A program made the position numbers and the translations under genes. Below are positions 32,157 to 43,875 of a DNA stretch of 64,000 bases, one piece after another. Within the stretch, counting starts at the first letter, position 1; every line of letters starts with the position of its first letter. Below the pieces are notes generated by a model. It saw only the letters and a program-made list of their open reading frames with translations. It did no database searches and had not been told where the DNA came from. This DNA is from Seminavis robusta (taxonomy: Eukaryota; Bacillariophyta; Bacillariophyceae; Naviculales; Naviculaceae), in contig CAICTM010000011.1 in NCBI GenBank assembly GCA_903772945.1, positions 62,001-126,000 on the forward strand, written 5' to 3'.

Positions 32157-33299
32157 CTACGCAGCCGCCACACGCTTTTCCACAAAGTTGATCATAATGT
32201 CCATCGTTTCATCAGCCACAGGATCATTCAACAAATCATGGTAGGCCTCGGGGAACCGCTTCGATTCTCGATCAGCCTCGGGGGTTGCGGCATGTTCCAA
32301 AAGAAACTCCATACTCGAAATGGGCACGGCATAGTCCTTGACTCCGTGCAGTACACAAAATGGCACGGTCAATGTAGGAATGATATCTTCTCGTACCTGT
32401 TGCAGGGCTTCCAGCATGCCCGAGGCGGTAGCTAGTCGAAATGGCCTGCCACCACCGTCAATTCCAAATGCCCGTCGTTCCTTGGAGTCAAAGACGTCCA
32501 AGACTCTCTTGTCTCGCCAAACCAGATCCGCGGACACTGGATTGGGCATGAAAAAGGGGATCCAGGTTGGATAATATAGTGACAGCTGGAGCAGCAAAGA
32601 TACCACTGGTTTGGGTGGTAAATCGGCGGGAATAACGGCCGCGCCAAGCAGAAGGATGCTGTTGAATCCTTTGGGGGTGTCCGCTGGGTTGTCCTGGAAA
32701 TGTTTGGCCACATGGAGTGTCAAGCATCCCCCATACGATTCCCCGGTCAAGAAAAGGGGAGTGCCTTCTGGGTGTAGAGAAGCCACATGCTTGGTAAAGG
32801 CAATATTGTCGTCGCGGTTGGTTTCAAATCCAGGCACATAAAACCGGATACCCTCACTGTACCCGTGGCCAAGGTAATCAAGGGCATACAAGGCGTAGCC
32901 AGCTTTTAACCAGCGTTCTTTTTGCAGAGCCATACCGAACTTCTTCTCCTTGCCACCCTCCTCATCCAATACGAGCGATCTTCCACTGTGGGCTGCGATT
33001 CCATGAAACCAAATGACAATACCCTTGACGGGTCCTTTGGGCAAAAATTTGCGATAATGCAGCTTGGCACCTTGAAAGCAAGAGTCAAACCAACAATGTT
33101 CGCAGTCGTCAATGCCGCGCTCCATTTCGGCCATTGCCTTTTCTATTTTGGGAATCTGCTCTTGGGGAAGATCAATGGCACGCTCCACGCCCAAGATCTT
33201 CTTCTTGCTCACAACGGGCAAAACGGGTTTCCCATTCTTGTCCTTTTTCACAGGTGCCGGCCAGAGAAAAAACAATCCAAGCCAGGCAGCTACCTCCAT
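32157..33299 (-). CDS. monoglyceride-lipase-like alpha/beta hydrolase
   Basis: 380 residues in one exon; I take the ATG at 33299 because the open frame upstream begins only at a TTG. A hydrophobic N-terminus (VAAWLGLFFLWPAPV) is a probable membrane anchor or signal. The hydrolase body shows VIWFHGIAAHSGR (oxyanion region), LDYLGHGYSEG, nucleophile Ser in LTGESYGGC (about residue 187), catalytic Asp in LHGVKDYAVP (about 321) and His in EAYHDLLND (about 353). Layout and motifs match the serine aminopeptidase S33/monoglyceride lipase group, which releases fatty acids from monoacylglycerols or related esters. Substrate is inferred from family only. Confidence 0.85.
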   Translation of the reverse strand: MEVAAWLGLFFLWPAPVKKDKNGKPVLPVVSKKKILGVERAIDLPQEQIPKIEKAMAEMERGIDDCEHCWFDSCFQGAKLHYRKFLPKGPVKGIVIWFHGIAAHSGRSLVLDEEGGKEKKFGMALQKERWLKAGYALYALDYLGHGYSEGIRFYVPGFETNRDDNIAFTKHVASLHPEGTPLFLTGESYGGCLTLHVAKHFQDNPADTPKGFNSILLLGAAVIPADLPPKPVVSLLLQLSLYYPTWIPFFMPNPVSADLVWRDKRVLDVFDSKERRAFGIDGGGRPFRLATASGMLEALQQVREDIIPTLTVPFCVLHGVKDYAVPISSMEFLLEHAATPEADRESKRFPEAYHDLLNDPVADETMDIMINFVEKRVAAA

Positions 33300-33630
33300 T
33301 GTGGCGATCAAAAGCTTATACAGTACTTTCTATTTTACTTTTTGCCTGTTGGGGCTTACTGCATCGCACAAGTAAGTGGAATTATGAGAATGCAAGGAGA
33401 AACATCCAAAACCTGGACAGGAACGCAGTTCTCGTGGTGTCAATGACGATGAGGGAGAAAGATCCATTATTCGATTCAACAATTCGAACCAAATCGACGA
33501 TTCGATTCAGTCCAACTTCGACGAGTATCCAATTCCGACATCACAAATGTGTTGATGCCAAAAGCAATCTGGAACAAGGTGCTTTCTCTCTGCAAAGTTG
33601 CTTCTCACATTCAGTTTGCTAAGGCTATAC
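33300..33630. other. intergenic, 5' flank
   Basis: Short region upstream of the lipase gene. No gene. The copia-associated repeat begins at its right end. Confidence 0.35.
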
Positions 33631-34090
33631 TTCCAGCCATTGAGACCACCAGCCAGCTAGCTAGAAACAAAGCGCTAGAAGGGGACCGCACAGTACCTGG
33701 TACTGGTAATAGTAATTGATCCAGTTGTAGTTTAGTGTTAGAACATCATCGTTTGTGATGGTGTGCGTCCCTACTAGTAGTTGCCATGCCCCCTACGCAG
33801 ATGTTGTTTCAGCTCAGTGCTTGCAGCAATCTGCCTACCAAATCGAGCTTTCTGGTCTGTCTGTCCTTGATAGGTCCAATTAACCAGCAGTCTGATATCG
33901 CTGTACCCGTAGCATCTATTAGCATCGGTCTCGATGCAAAATCACTCGTGCCTTGGATATCCCAGGTTGGTGGCCCTACAATTTTCAGATCGAAGGATGC
34001 TGAAAATGTCTATCATTTAGGCCAGTTCATCAAACGCTTTGCAAGTTCTTGCACTTTCCAGCATGCCAAGAACCATCCAAGCAAGGACAC
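33631..34090 (+). repeat. retroelement-associated dispersed repeat, copy A
   Basis: Begins CTTCCAGCCATTGAGACC and shares about 85-90% identity by eye with 45780-46235. Coding potential: VASISIGLDAKSLVPWISQV and FASSCTFQHAKNHPSKD occur in both copies, with length differences of 6 and 9 bases that keep frame. A one-base frame change near 33880 breaks the longer frame in this copy. A third, short copy of the left edge lies at 34838-34920. Confidence 0.7.
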
Positions 34091-34266
34091 GCAATTGTTA
34101 CCCAATGGCAGAGGTAGGCAGAGTAATCCACATCAACCCACTCCAGGTGCAACGGCTCGAGTATGGTCCATCATGAATTCCATGCCTTTAGGCTTGCCAC
34201 CGAACACTGCCAATCTATTTAGATACTTACGAAAAAATCAATGCCACAGAGTACCAACGACTCGTC

Positions 34267-34785
34267 AGCCGCTATAACGTACGTCGATGATTGCCTCTAT
34301 TGGGGTTCTGATGATGCTGCGGAAGCATGGTTCGAACAAGCCCTCGGGCAACAGCTCAAAATCGACTTCATGGGTGATCTTTCCTTCTATCTTGGAGCCC
34401 ATTACGACTGGCAAGTAATTCTGGACGGTCGCTTGTGCATTCACTGCTTGCAGGAAGGACACATTCACAAGATGCTCGACCAACACTCCATGCTTGATGC
34501 GAATGCAGTCGACAGCCCCTATCGCAGTGGACTTCCCATCGATCGAGTACGGCACGACGGACTCGACCCATCCGAGAAACCCCTTCTTGTGAAAGCGTAC
34601 CAGTCTATTGTTGGCAGCTTGAATTGGATCAGTCTAAGTACTCGGCCAGATATCACTCCTGTTACCAGTCTGTTGGCCACGTACCTTCACAACCCATCTC
34701 CAGGGCATCTGACCAGCGCCAAACATGTGCTACGCTACCTCAAAGGTTCCTCTGGGTGGGGAATCACGTACACACAAATCTAATC
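34267..34785 (+). pseudogene. Ty1/copia reverse transcriptase fragment (YVDD)
   Basis: An open frame giving ITYVDDCLYWGSDDAAEAWF, with the YVDD catalytic motif of RVT_2, then LKIDFMGDLSFYLGAHYDWQ, ICHCLQEGHIHKML-like text, YQSIVGSLNWISLSTRPDIT and HLTSAKHVLRYLKGSSGWG, the standard copia RT-to-RNase H connection. It stops before RNase H at 34783. No upstream gag, protease or integrase remains. A dead 5'- and 3'-truncated fragment inserted in the repeat flanks. Confidence 0.85.
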
Positions 34786-34837
34786 TGGAAAAAGATCCTC
34801 GCTCTAGAACCTGTACTGTACAGTTTGTTGAAAACTT

Positions 34838-34920
34838 CCAGCCATTGAGACCGCCAAAAACATTTCGTAGAAGGGTACCCGCACAGAAATAGTAATTGAT
34901 CCAGTCCTTGTCAACTTGCA
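34838..34920 (+). repeat. short third copy of dispersed repeat edge
   Basis: CTTCCAGCCATTGAGACCGCC through GTAATTGATCCAGT repeats the left part of the units at 33637 and 45786. Diverged and lacking the VASISIG block. Confidence 0.7.
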
Positions 34921-35068
34921 ATTATTGAATATCCTAGCTAGAGCGTGTTCTACTCTGATTGGACCTCGGCCATCTTCTCTCGGGCCCCTGACATTGCATC
35001 GCATGCTGTACTATAGTACTGTTGTGGCTGTACAGCCGATGCCCGTTGATGTCTGGGTGGAAACTAAT

Positions 35069-38000
35069 TTAAGCAAAAAGACATTTCATGTCTTCTGCGG
35101 TCAACATCTTCAAGGAGCCAGCATCTCGTCCCACGGTGCCATCAAAGACCAGCCTCTTCTTCTCCTGGAGCTGGAGCACGCGCTCTTCTACGGTGCCTTC
35201 TGCAATGAATCGCACCGCTCTAATGCACCGGTGCTGCCCCAAGCGATGGGTGCGGTCTATGGCCTGCATTTCGGCAGCCGGATCTGGCGAAAGCACCACA
35301 AGTCAGAGGTTAGTCCATCCACATTTCATTCACAATCCATTCAGCAAAGCACAATTTGAAAACTTACTCCACCAATTGTCAACGAGGAAAACTTCAGAGG
35401 CAACAGTCAAGTTGAGGGCCACACCTCCCGACTTCAGAGACATCAAGAGAACGCGTACACTGCCATCTTCGCGAAAGTCTCTGAGGGCAGCATCGCGAGC
35501 TTTCACATCCATGCTGCCATGGAGAATCCTGACGCCAAGTCCCATTTCGGCCAAGCACGGATCCGTGTGCAGCCTCCACCGAATCAAGTCCAGCATGTTG
35601 ACAAATTGGCTGAATACAAGAGCTTTGGAGCCCGGCCGGGCCTTTCGCATCTGAACAAGTTCTTGCACAAGGGCTTCAATTTTCGTGGATGTGGCAAACT
35701 CGGCCAAGTTGATTCGACGAAGCACCGACCCAGTGTTGACATGCCGCAAATCTTTCAGTGAGGGCCCCAACTCGGTCGTTGACGCGCTGGATTCCTTGGC
35801 TTTCTTTGTGCCTCCGCTAGGCTCCTTGCTCCTGGTGGCTGCGGCGTTTTCTTGGATATCTTGATCCGCCTGATTCAGGTCAATACTAAACCCAGCACGG
35901 CAGCTGATGGAGCAACAGAGCTTCATCAGATTGTGTGTGGCGTGAGCCCATGATTTGATTGTTCAAGAGAGTGCACTCACCTCGGGCAAGGAGTCTCGTC
36001 ATCTGTGCCACCGACTGCAGTCGACACATACTCGAGAACACAACTTCTGCAGAATGCGGCACCACAGCAAGTGCTGACAACGCGACCAGTTGGGAGCTCA
36101 TGACAGATGTCACAGTCGGTTGACCCGTTGGCAACGAGAGGCTGGCTGGAATCGCCACTATTGGAGGCTCTTTCACAGTTGCGCTTGGAATACACAATGA
36201 GGTAAGGGTGGTCGACGGCTTGCCTCATACGAGTCAGCAAATCAAAGATGTGCGCGTAATTGTTGAGAAGCGTGCCTTGGAGTATTCAAGAAAAGGAGTA
36301 GGATGAGACGTCAAGTAGAAGAAGCACAGTCGCTTCTGTTTTTGCTTCTTACCCTGAGCGACATAATCACTGAAGGCGCTCTTTGTCTGCGTGTACAGCG
36401 CGTCATAGAAGTCCTTTTCAATTGGATGGAGATTGATTGTCCGAATGGTCACAATTCGAGGCGGCAGATTCATATCCTCAGCCCGTGTCTCTTTGGTACG
36501 ACGAAGCAAGCACTTGTCGAGCACCTCGTTCTTGAGCTGGAAGTATAGATATAAAGACTTTTGGTGAGGCTACAGTATTTGCCAACCGGCAGTGACCCGC
36601 GATTGTCAGTACTAACCTTGAACATAGCGCGTCGACCGTCACCGCTGTAACCATCCCTTTGAATCGGGTTCAGGACATGCTTGTTGAAATGAGAGTAGTG
36701 CTGGAACCCGCGATGCCCACAATCTTGACACATGCCGTCCTTGATTCGATAGTGGATGCTCTTGCAGCCACAATCCTTTGACCGGCAGAAGTAATGAGCC
36801 ATTGGATCGATCCGGATGAACCGAATCAACGAGTATAGTTCCCCCACCCTGTCAAGTTGAACAGAAACGGCAGCTATGAGAAGCGGTCGGTCCAGATAGC
36901 AGTTTTCCACTCCTCGTGCGCGTGTGCTTACCTATTCTGCAACGGTGTGCCACTGTTAAAGGATGCGGGGACAGATGAGAAACAGTCCACACCAACACAA
37001 TAGAACCTGCCAAAAGCTTTCTCACCTCAGTGCCCAACGATTGATACCAACAAGTGCGAAGGCTGCTGCCGCAGTCTGGGACGAACGACTCTTGATCATG
37101 TGGGCTTCGTCGAGAACGATTCGCCACCAACAAAGACTTTGGTTGATACCCAAGGAGGAACAAAGGCAGTCAGCGTCCCAAGGTGTTCTAACCCAACAAT
37201 TGAAACATTCGAGAAATGATCTTACCTGTGCAGGAGACTCATCAGGGAACCTTCCATCGCTTCCTGCATCAAAGCGTCTAGGTCGATTGCTTCAAGAGGA
37301 TCGCCGCGCTCCTCTTCCTCCTCTTCTGATGAATCGCTTTCTGTGCTGTATTCGTCATCAAACTTCTTTTTGCCCTTGCCCTTTGCCTTGCCTTTGGCCG
37401 ACTTGCTTCCCTTGAGAGGCGGTTTCGTCATTGGTGGTTTCTTCGAGTCTTTGCCCTTTCCGCGATTTCCTTTCTTGGCTCGTTTGAGGGCCTCTGCCTG
37501 TTTCTTTCTGGCCCTGATCAGGGCAAGACTTTCTTCCTCCGATGATGATGACTCATCGTTCGAATCATCCGAACCATCGCTGTCCGACTCGACCTTCTTC
37601 TTCGGTTGTCCTTTCTTCTTCGGTTGTGCTCTGGGTTTGGTCTTTGGTGGTGCCTTTTTCTTGGCAGGTACCTTTTTGGCAGGGACCGCTTCACCTTCCG
37701 AATCTTCTTCATCGTAAGACATGGCATTGTCCTCGTCCTCATCGTCGTTGTTGTCGTCTGGTGCACTGGTCTCTTCGTCGTCTTCCTCCGCGTCAGCGGC
37801 GGTCCAATCGTTCATGGAAGCCGACATTCGCTTCGACGCATTCACCGCTGCAGATCGAGACGGACGTCCAGCAGCTGGTGTTGTTTCGGGCATGTCCTCG
37901 TCGCCTTCGCTTTCTGACTCGTTGTCGTTTGATGGACGAATGGGCTGCCCACGTTTCCCGCCCTTGAACTTTTTCTTTTGTTTCGCTCCAACCACCTCCT

Positions 38001-40632
38001 TGGTTCGTTTTGGCGCAGATCGAGAACGACGTCCCCCAGTTGGCGTCGGTTCGGGCATGTCCTCATCATCGTCGCTTTCGACTTTGGCGAAAGACTTCTT
38101 CTTGTCCGTGCCTTTGGTGAAGGACTTTTTCTTCTCGTTGCTTGTCTTGGAGAAGGACTTTTTCTTTTGCGATTTGGACTGTCCTCCTCCACCGGAGGCG
38201 CCCCGCCCACGGTTGCTGTGACGTTCCGCTGTGCGTTGCTGTCGCATCTGCTTTTCTGTTCGCTGCGCCCCGTCACCACAAAAATACTTGAGATGGATTC
38301 GAAGCTTGTCAATCTTGAACTTGCTCCCTTTTACGGTATCATTGAACGAAGAGAATTGGTTTAGTTGTAGTACCACGAGTAAACATGCACCCCACAAGCC
38401 GGCATGGGGAAACACAGCAAACAAAGGACAACAACGACACATACCGCAGTTCGGGCAGGTCACTTTATTGGGGCTGACCATCTTTCGGAAGTCTTGTTCG
38501 AGCACCTGATACGTGGTCAAAACAACGTCATACTTGCAGAGCTTTTGGATTGGAAAGTCCTTGGCTCTGTTCGGTCCATGATAGATCGCAATCGAAAAGG
38601 TGTCCGGCTCTGTGAACTTTTCCAGTTCCGTCTTCCACTGCAAGAGGGCAATGACGGGACAAACCACCATTGTACCGGCCCTCGCAGCCTTGAACTTTTT
38701 GGGCCACATTTTCTTGGGGACATTGTTCATTTCCATTTCATGGTGCCATTCCTGGACGGATTTGTCCCAAAGATCCGACTCTGCCTTGCGTGCTTCCAAT
38801 GCTTCCCCAGTAATGGTGGGAGGGTGCTTGGCACCTGGTAGGCTATGTTGCAGCATCGGACAATTGTCCAGCATGGTGGTAATCGTCTGCAGGGTCTTTC
38901 CCATTCCTGATGAAATACCAGGGGTGTCAGAAAGCGCTGAGGCCAACGTCGACTCCAACGGCGAATCCAAACAGCACAATTACTCACCCATTTCATCCGC
39001 CAGTATTCCACCGTGTAGTTCCGGGATCTTGGTTTCTTGATGATACATCCACGAGACTCCCTCGGTTTGAAACGGAAGTAGATTGGCGGTCAATCCCTTG
39101 GGTGGTGCCCTCGTTTCACCCTGAAAGGTGACCTGAACCAGTTCATCCGGCTGGAGTTCCTTTTCTTCTTCCTCCGCCTCAATCTTGGATTCCTCAATGC
39201 GGAGCACCAACCGTTCAAAGTCCTCTCGGCTGTGTCGCCGAATGTCACGCCATCCGCCAATCTGTTCGACCCTCACAATATCTTCGGAGAAGACCATGCA
39301 GTGCAAATGACGGTAGCAGCGAAATCCCGGTTTGCCACGAAAGAGAGGAACATGCGAGAGACGCAGTTCTCCCTTGGCAATGGTTTCATCGCATCGACGG
39401 CACGTGGCCCGCCCCGACGGAGCATAGTCTGCCAAGTAGGGTCGATCTTCGTCGTCAACGTCCGAACCGGGTTTGGCGGGGTCATAGTCATCGTCTTCCG
39501 CGGAATCATAGCCATCATTGTCAATCTGGGCGAGTGACACTTCGACTTTCGTCGCAGTTTTCTTTCTCTTATGGACGGGATATACAATCTTTGCGCCATC
39601 CAATTTCGCGTCGTTCTTCTTGGCAGGAGCCTTCTTGGCAGGAGCCTTCTTGGCAGGAGCCTTCTTGGCAGGAGCCTTCTTGGCAGGGGCCTTCTTTTTG
39701 GCCGCAACCTTTTTGGTCTCGGCTGTTGGTTTTTTGGCATCCTTCAAGGAAGCCACCGGGACATCATCGTCTTCCATGTCCGATCCATCCTTGTCTTTCT
39801 TATTGTTGTTGTTGTTATCTTTGCCGTTTTCATCTAGGGATTGCTGGACAGCCGCAGCGACCATTTCTGCCTCGGTCTGATCCTGATCACTGGCTGCTGG
39901 TGAAGAGTCCTGTGGCGTGGCATGCTCCTCCTTGGTTTTGTCAAAATAGGGAGACTTGACACCAACATCTTCTTCCTCTTCCATGTCTTCCTCCTTTTTC
40001 TCCTCTTCCATATCTTCCACTTCGTCCTCTTCCTTCTTTTCTTCCTCCTTCTTAGTTTGTGGAATGTCTTTGTTTATCCACACGGTGATTTGTCGCTCTG
40101 TCATATCCTCTTGATCACCATCGTCGTAAGACAATCGATAGAGTCCCGTCTCGGCATCAAAGCTGTCCACCGTGGCCTGAAAGTTTCCGTGTTCTCCAAA
40201 ACTCTTCATAAAAGTCGTCCCCTGGGGATACTTTGGAGTCTTTTGGGTCTTTGTCTTTTTGTTGGATCGGGATGAGGATCTGGCGGCACGCTTTTTATTA
40301 GTAGTTACAGCAGCAGTATCCATGGCAATGGTGGGTGGTGAGGGAGTCACCATGGACCGACTGCCACCTGCCGCAGCCGGAGATAACTTGGGAGAACGAC
40401 TTCTCGTCGAGCGTCTCTTGTCGGCGTTAGTGTCAAACGGCCGCACAGCATTGGGGGGTAGCACCACTTTGGTATTGCTGACTTGGAACTTGACCATGAT
40501 ACCGTCGCTGAGCTCTTCTTCTTCGTCATTATTATCTGAGTAAGCACAGTCCAACTGGACGACGGATCCAGGCTCTTCTTCCTTGCTACCATCGGGTTGG
40601 GCCCACACGAGGTCTCCCACCGAAAACTTCAT
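35069..40632 (-). CDS. RAD16: RAD16-like SNF2 helicase with RING finger, ten exons
   Basis: Proposed exons: 40632-38988, 38906-38445, 38327-37226, 37136-37026, 36952-36932 (21 bases), 36848-36617, 36536-36353, 36275-35981, 35903-35368, 35283-35069; 1,600 residues with the frame closing at every join. From the N-terminus: a Tudor-like [14 protein letters not shown] region, a second one ([17 protein letters not shown]), five AKKAP repeats, a PARP-type zinc finger ([12 protein letters not shown]...RHLHC, about 395-460), then helicase motif I (ADEMGMGKT, split by intron 1), [10 protein letters not shown], a 350-residue Lys/Ser/Asp-rich insert, DEAH ([11 protein letters not shown]), SGTPLQNR, a C4HC3 RING ([20 protein letters not shown]), [13 protein letters not shown] and [20 protein letters not shown]. 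This order of helicase with RING inserted between motifs III and IV is that of RAD16, which with RAD7 performs global genome nucleotide excision repair in yeast. The third exon's acceptor (TCTTTGTTGG) was chosen on family fit. Confidence 0.9.
39600..39705. repeat. 15-base tandem repeat encoding AKKAP
   Basis: Five near-identical 15-base units (CTTCTTGGCAGGAGC) followed by diverged ones in the RAD16-like gene, giving an Ala/Lys/Pro linker like those of histone H1 tails. Confidence 0.9.
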
Positions 40633-41148
40633 TCCACCACCCTTCTCTTTTAAAACTTGGTCTTTCTCTCTCTCTCTCGCGCTTGGCAGTGTCTTGACTC
40701 GACTCTTCTCTCTCTCTCTCTCTCTCTCTCTTGATTAACCCGCCGTGGTGTTTCTATCGTTGGTCAAAGTAGACACCTTTCAATCGACAGGATATCAAAA
40801 GAATGAATGAGAGCAGTTGTGGCACAAGATCTGTGTCATGCGGCATTGGAGGACGATGAACGCTTTGGAACAAGCTGCCTCCACCGTCGTCACGCTCGGT
40901 GCTACCCAAAAGGGGGTGAAACAGAGTGCAAGCAGCTCTTATTAGTCTAATCTGAGGGATTCCCAAATGCAAAGGGGGGGGAGCGTCTGACGCAGCCGAG
41001 CGCGCTTCCGCGCTTTTCGCTTCCAATAATAACCAAAAGTTGCTGCCGACAATGGCTTCCACTCATTTTTCTCTTCAACCCCATGTTGTCAACTGTTCGA
41101 CAGACCTCGGTATCCAAGATACATAATATTATATAGCCTACAACAACC
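40633..41148. promoter_or_regulatory. divergent promoter region with (CT)n runs
   Basis: 516 bases between the start codons of the RAD16-like gene and the gene at 41149. Contains two (CT)n runs (about 40664-40679 and 40709-40732) on plus, that is GA-rich on minus, close upstream of the RAD16-like ATG. A GGGGGGG run lies at about 40975. The CT runs may be 5' UTR. Confidence 0.5.
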
Positions 41149-42144
41149 ATGGCCAATACTACTCCAACGAAATCGTTACGACAATCGGTACGAGACCAAT
41201 TGCAGTCGTTTGTGTCGACTCAAGAAGCAACGGGAGATGCCCTTGCCGTGGATGTATGGCGGATACTCCAAGAAGAATCCAAGTTGCTCTACGAGACCCA
41301 ATGCATTCGCGACATGCTCGATCAAGATCCCTTTCAATGCTATGGCAATAATAATGATATCAAAAAAGTCGTCCAACGATTTCAACAATGTCTCCAAGTT
41401 ACCTCCTGTCATCGACTGGAAAAAGAAGACGATTATTGTCTCTATCAAGCGACGGTACAAATCAATACTGCCAATAATACTGCAGACGCCACCATGAAGA
41501 AATCCAACAACAAACCATCCTCCCCCATGCACAAGAAACCAAAACGACTACACGCCGCCACTACCTTTCAGCAGCAACTCCATTTTCATTACGAACGACA
41601 ACCTGCCACCGAAACCACCGCCACGGCGATTTGGTATTCCATTGATGTTTCCAAAAACTATGGACCCAAACAAAATTTACTCACCATTCGATGTTGGGCG
41701 GATGGAAACAAACCTTCTCGATTGCCTGCTGTGTCCATTGAAGAAGAAGCGGGAGAGGATGACGATGATGATTGGGAGGATGTATCAGAAGAAGAAGAAG
41801 ATGACAACGAGACAAAATCAGAGTCAAAGCAGCCACCCAAGAATGGAACAAAATCTGCCCAGAAGACTACTGTGGAATCAAACTCCAAAACAAATGGAAA
41901 CGAGGAGGAACCGAAAGAGAAAGACGATAGAGACCGATACGCCTGTTTTTTGGATCCCGATGTCTTGCAATCCTTTCAAACTTGTGCCAACCTGACTGAA
42001 ATGGATGAAGCCACCGCATTCTTCACACTCATGACCTTTCAATTCTATCAACATGAATGGGATCTCGTGGGATTTGTTCTCGACTCTGTCTTTGGATACA
42101 ATGATGAAGAAGAAGAAGGTGAGGGCGAAGAAGGCGAGACTTGA
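41149..42144 (+). CDS. hypothetical acidic protein
   Basis: 331 residues, one exon, ATG in an ACCATGG context. Ordered N-terminal third (SLRQSVRDQLQSFVSTQEAT, VDVWRILQEESKLLYETQCI, IKKVVQRFQQCLQV), then a Lys-rich linker, a beta-looking block (IWYSIDVSKNYGPKQNLLTI), a very acidic stretch (about 205-265), and an ordered C-terminus (DPDVLQSFQTCANLTEMDEA, FQFYQHEWDLVGFVLDSVFG) ending in Glu/Asp. No recognised domain, signal or membrane segment. Codon use and composition match the host genes. The acidic tail resembles chaperone or nuclear proteins in composition only. Real gene, function unknown. Confidence 0.75.
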   Translation: MANTTPTKSLRQSVRDQLQSFVSTQEATGDALAVDVWRILQEESKLLYETQCIRDMLDQDPFQCYGNNNDIKKVVQRFQQCLQVTSCHRLEKEDDYCLYQATVQINTANNTADATMKKSNNKPSSPMHKKPKRLHAATTFQQQLHFHYERQPATETTATAIWYSIDVSKNYGPKQNLLTIRCWADGNKPSRLPAVSIEEEAGEDDDDDWEDVSEEEEDDNETKSESKQPPKNGTKSAQKTTVESNSKTNGNEEEPKEKDDRDRYACFLDPDVLQSFQTCANLTEMDEATAFFTLMTFQFYQHEWDLVGFVLDSVFGYNDEEEEGEGEEGET

Positions 42145-43263
42145 CTAGACCAGACCAATAACCGATAATCCAGCGATTGTGAACTGCTGGAACTGTGATA
42201 TCTAGGTGTAGCACCAGGTAGCAGTACGGATTTAGGGTCGCGAGTTGGGTACTTGTGCCCTCTGATACGAGAGTAGGATATCGATAGGAGTGAGCTCCTC
42301 GTTTGGCAACCAAGTCAGCTCCAAGTCAGAAAACGAGCAGGTGCCGGAGTATGCATATCTCTGTGGCCTCTTCGGTGGTTGAGAAACAAGGTTTTTCAGG
42401 GAAGAAGCCAGGTTTTTGTTCACCGAGGGGAAGATTTGCTTGATTCGAATCATAGCATGCATAGCTATTGCATTCAGCTGCATTCACTCGACCCCGGCAG
42501 CATGACAGGAGAGTGGAGGCTTCTTTTGGTTTCCAGATGGCGGTGGCATTTTTTAGATTTGGCAACTACAGTTCAACTATAGAAAGCTAGTGTTTCAGTG
42601 GGCCCTGGCAGCATAATTCTGAACTGATCGAACAGAAAGGGCTTTGTTCCAGAGCTATGCTTGAAAACCTGAAGATTTGAACACTACGAGGCTCTTCGAT
42701 TCGCACCCTCCGACCCTTGTTGTGCTGAAGATTTGCACCACCGTATATGCATTCCTGATGAGAAGTCGTGCCAAGGAAAACCATGAAACTAGAGGCAGGG
42801 GAAGCCCGACGGAGCGACATTCGTTGTTCATCAAAACGGGGGCAATGTTGCAGGACGACAAACCTACTGAATGTCCACATTCAGTTCGAAGGGGCTCATG
42901 TTGCATTGGAATTAAAGGTGCCCTTGGGAACTTCTACTCTTCGGAAAGGTCGAGTTCCTTTGTCCACTACTTCTAAATGTTGGAGCTATGTCGGTTGGCA
43001 AAGCTGTTGGCATGACATGCTATTGGAGCTCTATTGGTGAAGCCCAGGGATTGACGAAGCGAGGCCCAGCAGGGCCACAAGGCTCTTCCTGCTACACTTA
43101 CGTTTTCAAGGTTCCTCCGAGCACTCCTTCCTTGTTGTCTTACAGGGGAAGCATCCGCAAATTCCAAATGAGACTTTGGCCGAGACAGGATCTTTCGTCA
43201 TAATTTCAAACATCACTGTCTGCAAAGTTCAAACCGCACCACAGGTTACTTGCTTGCTTCACC
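42145..43263. other. 1.1 kb, no supported gene
   Basis: Short frames on both strands (for example 42587-42880 minus) have no conserved motif. An ACTTCTACTCTTCGG segment near 42930 and the surroundings of 42980-43100 look like decayed coding sequence but I cannot assign it. Confidence 0.35.
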
Positions 43264-43875
43264 ATGCCAATCCCAGAATATGTGTACGTGATGCATGGCG
43301 CGGACGACGACGACGACGCTTTCCTCTCCTGGTCGGACGAAGACAACAACGACCGAGGCTCTCATCAGATGAAACTTGCTCGAGATTGTCCCCGCCATTC
43401 GATGAATAGTCTTCAAACTCGATGGTCTCGTTGGGATGCATCGCATGCAGCCGTCAGTGGCAGCTCCGCTGATGCCACCAAGATCAACTTTGACTGGGGG
43501 CAGCCAAACGGCACGCGAACGAACACTGCGATGCTATCCGACACCGTTCCTTCAAGTGTCCTCGATCGTTTGAGCTCTGCCGCCAACATTCCAGTTCATA
43601 ACAGGATACACGCCGCCGAGGAAAAGCTCACGATAGCCTTCCCCAAACCAGGAGTGATCACCAAAGCCAGGTCACTGCCACGCTCTGATTCCAAGATGTC
43701 GTCCAAGCTCCGAAGCAGTCCTCCCAAGCTCCGAAGCAGTCCTCCCAAACTCCCGCGGTCTAGTCGCTGCGCTTGTGCCCCCCCGAAGCCACCAGTACGA
43801 AGGCTGAGCATGGCCATTTCTGAGACCTCCGAATGTGACTGTGATGCCAAAAAGATCCACTCTTGTCCCTGCTGA
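43264..43875 (+). CDS. hypothetical Ser-rich protein
   Basis: 203 residues, one exon, ATG in a CACCATGCC context. Starts MPIPEYVYVMHGADDDDDAF. Middle section has SSVLDRLSSAANIPVHNRIH. A seven-residue repeat (LRSSPPK) occurs twice near residue 150 and again diverged, encoded by a 21-base tandem repeat at about 43707-43760. The C-terminus ends in Cys-rich ECDCDAKKIHSCPC. No family recognised; could be a lineage-specific gene. Confidence 0.55.
   Translation: MPIPEYVYVMHGADDDDDAFLSWSDEDNNDRGSHQMKLARDCPRHSMNSLQTRWSRWDASHAAVSGSSADATKINFDWGQPNGTRTNTAMLSDTVPSSVLDRLSSAANIPVHNRIHAAEEKLTIAFPKPGVITKARSLPRSDSKMSSKLRSSPPKLRSSPPKLPRSSRCACAPPKPPVRRLSMAISETSECDCDAKKIHSCPC

Noticed and set aside
37188-37225. 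38-base intron in the RAD16-like gene ending at GGGTTAG
   Set aside because: Frame works but adds 17 residues not expected in the family and is very short; the acceptor at 37137-37138 gives [13 protein letters not shown], a better fit.
37343-38364. Plus-strand frames rich in Ser/Phe over the RAD16-like gene
   Set aside because: Antisense shadows of the Lys/Asp-rich insert.
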